Position numbers and translations under genes: made by a program. 64,000 bases of DNA from QNZT01 sp964573205 (GTDB lineage Bacteria; Campylobacterota; Campylobacteria; Campylobacterales; QNZT01). Positions 1 through 7,086 of this stretch are shown piece after piece (the first letter of the stretch is position 1; every line of letters begins with the position of its first letter). The notes beneath the pieces are model-generated. The model made no database searches. It saw nothing but the letters and a program-made list of their open reading frames with translations, and was not told the DNA's origin. The stretch spans positions 1 through 64,000 of the forward strand of contig CAZNIT010000021.1 of the NCBI GenBank assembly GCA_964573205.1, in the 5' to 3' direction.

Positions 1-39
1 GGAGTTTTGATGGTCATACTTTTGAGAGGTTTGGCTTGA
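1..39 (+). CDS. C-terminal end of an upstream gene, possibly CdsA (partial)
   Basis: Frame 1 is open from the window edge to a TGA at 37-39 and encodes twelve hydrophobic residues ending LLRGLA. In Campylobacterota a phosphatidate cytidylyltransferase (cdsA) commonly precedes ispC, and its last transmembrane helix would look like this. The stop overlaps the TTG start of ispC by four bases (TTGA), as expected of a coupled pair. Too little is present to prove identity; the gene name is inference from synteny. Confidence 0.35.
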   Translation, partial: GVLMVILLRGLA

Positions 40-1109
40 TCGTTCTGGGCTCTACCGGCTCTATCGGAGTGAATGCCTTAAATATAGCAAGAAAATTCGA
101 TTTGAACGTCGATGTGTTGGTTGCGGGTAACAATATAGAACTTTTAAATAAACAGATAAAAGAGTTTAGGCCGCGTTATGCGGTTGTGGCGAATAAGGAG
201 TTTGCAAAAGATGTGGATCACACGAGAACCTTCTATTCGCAGGAGGGAATACTCGAGGCGATAAACCTAAGCGATAGCGATCTTGTCGTCAATTCGCTCG
301 TAGGATTTGCCGGCCTTCGACCGACGATAGAGTCGATTAATTGCGGTAAGAGAGTGGCGCTTGCGAATAAAGAGAGCTTGGTTGTTGCCGGATCGTTTAT
401 AGATATTTCGAAGATTACGCCTATCGATAGCGAGCACTTCGGGCTTTGGTATCTCTTGCAAGATAGGGCGATAGAGAAGATGACCATTACGGCAAGCGGC
501 GGATCGTTTCGGGATACTCCGATAGAAGTGCTCGAAAATGCTACCGTCAAAGAAGCGCTTGCTCATCCAAACTGGTCTATGGGAAAAAAGATAACCATAG
601 ATAGTGCAACAATGACAAATAAACTTTTTGAGCTTCTTGAAGCAAAATGGCTCTTTGATATAGATAATCTTGACGCTATTATAGAAACAAAGTCTATTAT
701 TCATGCGCTAATAGATTTTAAAGACGGTTCAACGACGGCTCATATAGCAAATGCAAATATGCAACTTCCCATAGCATATGCGATCTTAAAAAAAGTCGAT
801 GAACGGATATTGAAGCCGGTCGATCTCGTAGAGATCGGTACGCTTGAATTTAGAAAGATAGAGCCCGAGCGCTACGCGATCTGGGAGATAAAAGAGGAAA
901 TTTTAAAAAAACCTCATTTAGGCGTTGTTGTGAATGCCGCGAATGAAGTTGCGATATCGAATTTTTTCGACAATAAGATAGGGTTTTTGGATATAGCTAA
1001 AAAAACACTACGAGCTTATAAAGAATTTGAGGATTTTAAACCCGCCGATTTGCAAGATATATTTCAAATAGATCTTCAAGTCAGAGAGTTTGTGAACGCA
1101 CTGAAATAG
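36..1109 (+). CDS. ispC: 1-deoxy-D-xylulose-5-phosphate reductoisomerase
   Basis: Second step of the MEP isoprenoid pathway: NADPH-dependent rearrangement and reduction of DXP to MEP in the cytoplasm. The 357-residue protein has the N-terminal dinucleotide-binding GSTGSIG (residues 5-11), ANKESLV, the metal-binding DSEH near residue 131, ASGGSFRD, the HPNWSMGKKITID region and a C-terminal ANEVAI motif. Length is slightly short for the family (about 380-400), as usual in Campylobacterota. The TTG start at 36 overlaps the stop of the upstream gene, and the Rossmann motif begins immediately after it, so no longer N-terminus is needed. A perfect inverted repeat at its stop codon terminates it. 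Confidence 0.95.
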   Translation: MIVLGSTGSIGVNALNIARKFDLNVDVLVAGNNIELLNKQIKEFRPRYAVVANKEFAKDVDHTRTFYSQEGILEAINLSDSDLVVNSLVGFAGLRPTIESINCGKRVALANKESLVVAGSFIDISKITPIDSEHFGLWYLLQDRAIEKMTITASGGSFRDTPIEVLENATVKEALAHPNWSMGKKITIDSATMTNKLFELLEAKWLFDIDNLDAIIETKSIIHALIDFKDGSTTAHIANANMQLPIAYAILKKVDERILKPVDLVEIGTLEFRKIEPERYAIWEIKEEILKKPHLGVVVNAANEVAISNFFDNKIGFLDIAKKTLRAYKEFEDFKPADLQDIFQIDLQVREFVNALK

Positions 1110-1144
1110 ATTTTAGGCGGACATACGAGTGCGCCTAAAATCTA
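1107..1144. terminator. Bidirectional terminator hairpin
   Basis: A perfect 13-bp inverted repeat (arms 1107-1119 and 1132-1144, 12-nt loop) begins at the ispC stop codon and sits between convergent ispC and the small minus-strand gene. The arms are T-rich on one side and A-rich on the other, so it can serve both directions. Confidence 0.7.
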
Positions 1145-1164
1145 GTATAACGACAGATATCGAT

Positions 1165-1368
1165 CTATCTTTTGAAAGTGTTATACACTCTTTGAAGATC
1201 TTCGTAAGAGATCTCGCTGTTTTCCGTGATAAAAGTTATGGCTTCGTAAGGATCTTCGTCTGTTACCGCCAATGCCTCCTCAAGTAGTGATGCAAGTGCA
1301 TCATCATCAAGACTATCCAACTCAAGTTCGCTTAGTGTGCCCAACAGTTCTAGTTCTTCAACAGTCAT
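1165..1368 (-). CDS. Small acidic protein of unknown function
   Basis: A 67-residue, Glu/Asp/Leu-rich protein with no signal peptide, no cysteine and no recognisable catalytic motif; probably a small helical cytoplasmic protein. A strong ribosome-binding site (GAGAGGGGAC) lies just upstream of the ATG, which supports real translation. It is convergent with ispC, shares its terminator, and is divergent from the DUF3015 gene. I do not recognise the family; its acidity is compatible with a protein-binding or metal-binding role, but nothing shows this. Confidence 0.7.
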   Translation of the reverse strand: MTVEELELLGTLSELELDSLDDDALASLLEEALAVTDEDPYEAITFITENSEISYEDLQRVYNTFKR

Positions 1369-1684
1369 ATCTGTCCCCTCTCAAGGTTTTGTAATTTTGA
1401 ATTTATAGTACTTTAAATTTTTACTATATTTTTGTTTATCGGCATAAACAGAGATTAGTTTAGCCTATAAACCAAAAATTTTCATAAAAATTTATAAGTA
1501 AAATAGAACTTGAATTTTACATGTTTTTTCTTAATAGATACTGAAATTTTTACATAAAGTAAAAAAATTTAATTTATTTTAGATAGTTTCATTTTTTTTG
1601 TTTTGTGATGGCTTATGTATAGTTTTATTAAGTCAAATAGTTATATACTCGCTTTACCAAAATTCTAAAGGAGTACTAACAATT
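1369..1684. other. Divergent AT-rich intergenic region
   Basis: About 316 bases between the minus-strand acidic protein and the plus-strand DUF3015 gene. It is very AT-rich with A/T tracts and must hold both promoters, but I cannot place a -35/-10 pair with confidence. An in-frame upstream ATG at 1598 exists, but the stretch to 1685 has no ribosome-binding site and would precede a clear signal peptide, so I do not count it as coding. Confidence 0.5.
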
Positions 1685-2134
1685 ATGAGAAAAATATTAC
1701 TAACGGCTTTGGCATTGACAACTATCGTTACAACGGCACAGGCTGAGAGAAATCTAAACACGGGTTGTGGTCTTGGAAGTATGATCATAGAAAACCAAAA
1801 TACGGTTGCGAAACAATTTGTCGCCGCTTTTACGAACGGAATTTCCGGAAATCAAACTTTCGGTATCACAACGGGAACTTTAGGTTGTGACAAGCCGGAG
1901 CTTTTCGTGCAAAATGAAAAAGTGGAAAAATTCGTAGCCGACAATATGGATAATTTAGCAACGGACATCGCGGCGGGACAAGGTGAGACGTTAGATACCT
2001 TGGCGACGCTTTTAAACGTCAAAAACAAAGAGGCATTTGAGGCGAAACTAAAAGACAACTTCGATTCTATTTATGCGACGGAAGATGTAACTTCGGCTGA
2101 AGTCATCGACGCTATCATTACGGTTGCAGGCTAA
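1685..2134 (+). CDS. DUF3015 family secreted protein
   Basis: A 149-residue protein starting at ATG 1685, chosen because AAAGGAG lies 10 bases upstream and a classical signal peptide follows (MRKILL...TAQA, cleavage near residue 20). The mature part has the paired cysteines and 'GCGLGSMI' start typical of DUF3015 proteins, which are periplasmic or envelope proteins of unknown function in Proteobacteria. The downstream DUF4105 gene follows after three bases and is likely translated from the same message; in other genomes the two families also occur side by side (recollection, not checked). Confidence 0.8.
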   Translation: MRKILLTALALTTIVTTAQAERNLNTGCGLGSMIIENQNTVAKQFVAAFTNGISGNQTFGITTGTLGCDKPELFVQNEKVEKFVADNMDNLATDIAAGQGETLDTLATLLNVKNKEAFEAKLKDNFDSIYATEDVTSAEVIDAIITVAG

Positions 2135-2137
2135 TTT

Positions 2138-3895
2138 TTGATACGAAAAGAGTGGTTTTTAATCACTCTTTTTCTACTAAGTTGCACAAATTTATACTCT
2201 TTTTCGATTCCCAAAGAGTCTCTTGAACAGCTCTCTAACGATCGCTACTGGAAAATACTGCTTCATATCAAAAACTCTACAAGCGAAATAGACGACCCCT
2301 CTTTTTTTTTGACATCAAAAGAAAATTTTTCCGCAAAAAACGAATTGAACGCCACTATATCGAGTTTGGCGGAAAATAACGACTCGATTTATTGTAGATA
2401 TCCCGCAAGAGTAGAGTGGTTGAAAAGCAAACTTCCGCAACTTTTTAAAGATAAAAATGAGAGTTCATGTCGTAAGCTCGAAGAGACTCTTCAAAAAGAG
2501 AAACCGAATTTCGTCACTCTGGTTTTTCCCACGGCGTATATAAACTCTCCGGCGTCGATGTTCGGTCATACGTTTTTACGGATCGACAGTGATTTGAGAA
2601 CCCCGTTAATAGGCGAAGCTATAAACTATGCCGCAAAAACCGATGAGACGAACGGATTTGTATATACTTATAAGGGGCTTTTTGGGGGTTATAAAGGTTA
2701 TTATTCCGCATTGGAGTATTATGAAAAGATTAAAGAGTATAGTGCTATGGAGCAAAGAGATATGTGGGAGTATCGACTGAATCTAACACCTAAAGAGATA
2801 CGAAAGATGCTCTATCATCTTTATGAATTAAAAGGCATTTACAACGATTATTATTTCTTTACGAAGAATTGCTCATATAATTTACTATGGTTGCTTCAAT
2901 CGGCAAGGGAGAGCGAAGATTTAACAAGAGGATTTAAATATAAAGCCATTCCTATTGATACGGTAAAGAGGGTGAATGAAGCCGGATTAATTGAAGATGT
3001 TTATTATCGACCGTCCAAAAGAAAAGAGATGAAAGCTATCGTAAAAAGATTGAAAAATCCCGAAATTATAAAAAACTTTACTAAAACTTATAATTTGTCA
3101 TTATTGTCGGATCTAAATCAAACATCTTCAGCGGATGCTCTTGATCTGGCTATTTTGAGACTAAAACACCAAAGAAGTAAAAATAAGTTATCCAAAAAAA
3201 GATATATAAAAAATTTGATGAAACTTTTAAAAATCAGAAGCAAACTGCCGAAGACGAAACCACCGAAGATAAAAACACCGCAAAATCCCCTTTTAGGACA
3301 TGATAGTTCAAGAATATTGTTTGGGATTAGCTCGGCAAACGAGTTCAATATCGAACTAAGACCGGCTTTTCATGATATGTATGATAACGAAAGCGGCTTT
3401 ATTCAAGGTGCGTATATAGATTTTTTCTCTTTTAAAATATTTAGATCTAGATTTCAAAGTTTCGATTTTGTAAACGTTACCTCTTTATCGGCAAGAGACT
3501 CTTTTTTCAAGCCTCTTTCGTGGAGTGCGAAGATCTCTCTTCAAAGAGTTCATGCAAAAGATATTTATATGAATTTCGCGGCGGGAGTCGGACTCTCTTA
3601 TGATTTTTACGGCATGCTTTTTTATATGCTTTTATCTCCCGGAGTGAATATAGGTAAAAATACGCTTTTTGATATATCTCCTAGTGTCGGATTTGTTAAA
3701 AACTTTGATGAAGTGAAGTTCGGATTTAGATATATGAGCAGATATTTTACCGACGGTGTCAGTGAGCATACGACGGAGTTGTTCATGACTTTTGACGCCT
3801 CAGAGAGTGTCGCGATAAATCTAAAGTTGCAAGATGATAAAATCGGCGGAGATTCGACGACAAGAGCCGTATGTGCGCTTTTTTATTATTTTTAA
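2138..3895 (+). CDS. DUF4105 (Lnb-type) envelope protein with C-terminal barrel-like region
   Basis: A 585-residue exported protein (hydrophobic N-terminus WFLITLFLLSCTNLYS). Residues about 120-300 carry the DUF4105 signature: FGHTFLRID with its conserved His, the GYYS region and KNCSYNLLW with the conserved Cys, the pair thought to form a papain-like or NlpC/P60-like catalytic centre. The family has been linked to lipoprotein N-acylation (Lnb) in some bacteria. The last ~200 residues alternate polar and hydrophobic and end in phenylalanine, suggesting an outer-membrane barrel. The TTG start at 2138 lies three bases after the DUF3015 stop, so coupling is likely. Function here is inferred only from the family. 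Confidence 0.8.
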   Translation: MIRKEWFLITLFLLSCTNLYSFSIPKESLEQLSNDRYWKILLHIKNSTSEIDDPSFFLTSKENFSAKNELNATISSLAENNDSIYCRYPARVEWLKSKLPQLFKDKNESSCRKLEETLQKEKPNFVTLVFPTAYINSPASMFGHTFLRIDSDLRTPLIGEAINYAAKTDETNGFVYTYKGLFGGYKGYYSALEYYEKIKEYSAMEQRDMWEYRLNLTPKEIRKMLYHLYELKGIYNDYYFFTKNCSYNLLWLLQSARESEDLTRGFKYKAIPIDTVKRVNEAGLIEDVYYRPSKRKEMKAIVKRLKNPEIIKNFTKTYNLSLLSDLNQTSSADALDLAILRLKHQRSKNKLSKKRYIKNLMKLLKIRSKLPKTKPPKIKTPQNPLLGHDSSRILFGISSANEFNIELRPAFHDMYDNESGFIQGAYIDFFSFKIFRSRFQSFDFVNVTSLSARDSFFKPLSWSAKISLQRVHAKDIYMNFAAGVGLSYDFYGMLFYMLLSPGVNIGKNTLFDISPSVGFVKNFDEVKFGFRYMSRYFTDGVSEHTTELFMTFDASESVAINLKLQDDKIGGDSTTRAVCALFYYF

Positions 3896-3904
3896 GAGGA
3901 AGCT

Positions 3905-4888
3905 ATGATACTTAGCATAGAGAGTAGTTGTGACGATAGCTCGATAGCCGTAACGCAGATAAAAACGAAAAAACTTCTTTTTCATAAAAAGATATCTCAA
4001 GAGAGCGATCATGCAAAATACGGCGGAGTTGTGCCCGAACTTGCCGCAAGACTTCATGCCGAAACTCTTCCGAAAATTTTAAAGCGGACAAAAGAGTATT
4101 TTCCTCAAATAAAAGCGGTAGCCGTTACAACTAATCCCGGTCTTTCCGTAACATTGATGGAGGGCGTGGTAATGGCTAAAGCTCTTTGTCTTTCGCTAAA
4201 AATTCCCGCAATCGGTATAAATCATCTTCACGGTCATATATATTCTCTTTTTATAGAAAAAGAGAGTCGCTTTCCCATGACCGTTTTACTGGTTTCCGGA
4301 GGTCATACTCAAGTGATAGACGCAAGAGGTTTCGACGATTTTAGAATCATAGCTCAAACTATGGACGATAGTTTCGGGGAGAGTTTCGATAAAGTTTCCA
4401 AAATGCTCTCCTTGGGATACCCCGGAGGTCCCGTCGTGGAGAGATACGCGAAAGAGGGCGATGAGAGAAGGTTCGATTTTACCGTTCCCCTTCAAAACTC
4501 TCCGAAGATCGCTTTTAGTTATTCGGGATTGAAAAATCAAGTTAGATTGCGGATAGAGACTTTAGGAGATCCGGACGAACAGGATAAAAGAGATATTTGC
4601 GCATCGTTTCAAAGAGTGGCATGTGAGCATCTTTTACATAAACTAAAGAAGATTTTCAAAACTCGACGGATAAAAGATTTTGCCGTGGTGGGCGGTGCGA
4701 GCGCAAATCTATATCTAAGAGAGAAAATAGAGGAGCTTTGTAACGGTTATGGAGCGAAGCTTCATCTGGCGTCTCTTGAATATTGTTCCGATAATGCCGC
4801 TATGATAGGCAGAAATGCCGTCGAGGCTTTTGAGAGAGAAAAGTTTTGCGATCCTCTCGAACTTGTCTCCACTCCCAAGTCAAGATAA
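3905..4888 (+). CDS. tsaD: tRNA N6-adenosine threonylcarbamoyltransferase
   Basis: Transfers the threonylcarbamoyl group to A37 of ANN-decoding tRNAs (t6A), working with TsaB, TsaE and TsaC. The 327-residue protein has the ASKHA-fold start (SIESSCDDSS), the iron-binding His pair in NHLHGH (His107 and His111), the LVSGGHTQV and GYPGGP nucleotide-binding loops, and VGGASAN near the C-terminus. A ribosome-binding site (AGAGGAAGCT) precedes the ATG nine bases after the previous stop, so it may be co-transcribed with the DUF4105 gene. Housekeeping gene, no oddities. Confidence 0.95.
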   Translation: MILSIESSCDDSSIAVTQIKTKKLLFHKKISQESDHAKYGGVVPELAARLHAETLPKILKRTKEYFPQIKAVAVTTNPGLSVTLMEGVVMAKALCLSLKIPAIGINHLHGHIYSLFIEKESRFPMTVLLVSGGHTQVIDARGFDDFRIIAQTMDDSFGESFDKVSKMLSLGYPGGPVVERYAKEGDERRFDFTVPLQNSPKIAFSYSGLKNQVRLRIETLGDPDEQDKRDICASFQRVACEHLLHKLKKIFKTRRIKDFAVVGGASANLYLREKIEELCNGYGAKLHLASLEYCSDNAAMIGRNAVEAFEREKFCDPLELVSTPKSR

Positions 4889-5232
4889 AAATCTTTTGGC
4901 TAAAAGTTTTCGCTCATGATCAAATCTCGTGAAATCGTATATGGAGTTTTCGGTATATATCTTCTTTAAATGAGAACGAATATCGAAAAACAATTTTAAT
5001 TAAGATAAATTTTATCCCAATTGAGTTATAATCATTTTGTAAGTTTAATATACATTAATCTTACTGCTATATAGCGAGGGGAGACGGTGCGGCATATTGT
5101 CGCACCGTAATAACTTTATGCATTAAATCTACTTCTTTTTTATAATCTTTTCCTAAAACAGTATAAACTTTAATCTATTTCACTGTACAATACATTATAA
5201 AAAAAATTTATATCACATTTAGGAGAAGTATA
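4889..5232. other. Intergenic region with a GC-rich hairpin
   Basis: About 344 bases without a gene. It holds a perfect 8-bp stem (arms 5084-5091 and 5101-5108, 9-nt loop) that is unusually GC-rich for the surroundings. The hairpin is followed by AATAACTTTA rather than a clear T tract, so it may be a weak terminator for tsaD or part of the leader of the next gene. The 100 bases before the DUF3373 gene are AT-rich and presumably contain its promoter. Confidence 0.45.
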
Positions 5233-6966
5233 ATGAAAAGATATATTACGCTCTCGATTGCCACAGCGCTGGCAACAATGACACTAATGGCGCAGGAGTC
5301 GCAAAATTCATCTGAGGATCTTGAGAAAAAAGTAAAAAAGCTGGAAAAAAGCCTCAAGAAATTAAAAAAAGAGTTATCTAAAGTAAAAGCGCACGGTGCT
5401 CAAGACAACATAAAATGGAGTGTCGATTTCAGAACTTCCGTCGATCATATTAAATATACGACCGCAAAAGGAGTCGAGCATAAAAACAGCTCTCTGCTCT
5501 CAAACCGACTATGGCTAAATATGGCTTATGCGCCAAGTGCCAACATGATCTTTAAAGGTCAGCTATCGTTCAACAAAGCATACGGAGCTATGCCGGCAAA
5601 TCCCGCAAACGGATATCCTCAGAGGGGATACGGATATGATACGTTCGACTGGGTTTTAAATGAAAATCTGCTTGATGACAAGGTGCGGGTGAGAGAAGCG
5701 TATTGGCTATATATGAGTGATAGTTTTTTCGATACCGATATAAGCTGGACGGCGTCTTTTGGAAGAAGACCGTCAACAAACGGCTTTTTGATATCTCTTA
5801 GGGACGACGACAAACCCAGATCACCGCTTGGGCATACTATAAATGTCGAGTTTGACGGAGCCAGCTTTAAATTCGGACTGGAAAAAGTTACGGGTATAAG
5901 CGGAATGTACTGGAAGTTTTGTCTGGGAAGAGGTTTGACAAACGCTAGAAGTAGATTCAATATGGACGGCGGACTAGCTTCTATGGGTGATTATTCGAAA
6001 GATAAAACCACCTTAAAAGATGTGGATTTGGCGGGTTTTATTTTCGTGCCTTACGATGACGGACAATATAAAGTGATGACGACATATTATAGAGGATTCA
6101 ATGTACCGGGATTCAATATGGCCACACCCGCTATGTTGGATCCGAACGCTCAAAATAGAGGAATGCTCGCTTTAATAGATAGTGATGCAAACGGTATAAA
6201 CGATACGATGGTTTTCAACGATAAACTTACGATGAGCAATGTCGGAGATCAAGACGGAGCCGCCATATCCATACTGATCGACGGTATAGGCGAGGGGATC
6301 AGCGACTTTTTGGATGAGACGAAATTTTTCGCATCTTTTGCGTGGTCGAAAACAGATCCCGACAATAGCGAAGTATCTTTGAATCTTGAAGCTATTCAGC
6401 AGGGAATGGGGCAAATCATGCAACAAAATCCGAATATGACGCAACAAGAAGCGATGGAAGCGCTATTTACGAATATGGGGCAGGGTGTTTCACAAATCAT
6501 GCAGCAAAATCCTTCTCTCACTAAGGAGCAGGCGATGGGAATGCTCATGCAGCAGCAGGGAATGATCGGCTCAAACGGTATGCTCGGCTCAAACGACAGC
6601 AAAACCGGTACATCTTATTGGGTGGGTATTCAGACTCCGGTACTGTTTACGGAAGATGGAAGATTCGGACTTGAGTACAATCACGGCAGTAAATATTGGA
6701 GACCTTTCACTTATGCCGAAGATACGCTGATAGGTTCGAAGATGGCCGTAAGAGGCGATGCGATAGAAGCATACTATATTCAGCCGCTTATGAAGGGATT
6801 TTCCGCGGAACTTAGATATACGAAACTTAACTACGACTATACCGGAAGTCAGGGTTTTTTCGGAGCGGGAGGCACTCCTATGAGTATGGAAGAGGCAAAA
6901 GCCAACGCAATGGATCCGATAGAAGAGGCCGAAGATATAAGACTCTCTTTGAGATATAGATTTTAA
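5233..6966 (+). CDS. DUF3373 family outer-membrane protein
   Basis: A 577-residue protein with a signal peptide (cleavage after ...LMAQ), then a lysine-rich coiled coil (residues about 28-55) and a long beta-rich region ending in a terminal 'RLSLRYRF', the C-terminal Phe pattern of outer-membrane barrels. The architecture matches DUF3373 proteins, common in sulfur-oxidising and hydrogen-oxidising Campylobacterota and of unproven function. Residues about 388-456 are an odd Met/Gln-rich insertion with two copies of a QIMQQNP...T..QAM unit, probably a surface loop. A good ribosome-binding site (TTAGGAGAAG) precedes the ATG. It stands alone between a hairpin and a strong terminator. Confidence 0.8.
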   Translation: MKRYITLSIATALATMTLMAQESQNSSEDLEKKVKKLEKSLKKLKKELSKVKAHGAQDNIKWSVDFRTSVDHIKYTTAKGVEHKNSSLLSNRLWLNMAYAPSANMIFKGQLSFNKAYGAMPANPANGYPQRGYGYDTFDWVLNENLLDDKVRVREAYWLYMSDSFFDTDISWTASFGRRPSTNGFLISLRDDDKPRSPLGHTINVEFDGASFKFGLEKVTGISGMYWKFCLGRGLTNARSRFNMDGGLASMGDYSKDKTTLKDVDLAGFIFVPYDDGQYKVMTTYYRGFNVPGFNMATPAMLDPNAQNRGMLALIDSDANGINDTMVFNDKLTMSNVGDQDGAAISILIDGIGEGISDFLDETKFFASFAWSKTDPDNSEVSLNLEAIQQGMGQIMQQNPNMTQQEAMEALFTNMGQGVSQIMQQNPSLTKEQAMGMLMQQQGMIGSNGMLGSNDSKTGTSYWVGIQTPVLFTEDGRFGLEYNHGSKYWRPFTYAEDTLIGSKMAVRGDAIEAYYIQPLMKGFSAELRYTKLNYDYTGSQGFFGAGGTPMSMEEAKANAMDPIEEAEDIRLSLRYRF

Positions 6967-6980
6967 AATGTAGCTAGAGG

Positions 6981-7015
6981 GCTAAAAGTTAAGAAGCTTA
7001 ACTTTTGGCTTTTTG
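6981..7015 (+). terminator. Rho-independent terminator of the DUF3373 gene
   Basis: A 13-bp stem with one G-U wobble (arms 6981-6993 and 6997-7009, 3-nt loop) followed by TTTTT. It is a textbook intrinsic terminator 14 bases after the stop codon. Confidence 0.9.
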
Positions 7016-7086
7016 TGACGAATATGTACTTCACTTGATACAAATAAGATATTTCTGTCGATATATATAATTAGGAGAGAAATATC

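Noticed and set aside
267..704. Minus-strand open frame opposite ispC
   Set aside because: Shadow of a strongly conserved gene; no motif and no start signal.
1598..1684. Longer N-terminus of the DUF3015 protein
   Set aside because: No ribosome-binding site at 1598, and the extension would precede a complete signal peptide; 1685 has a good site.
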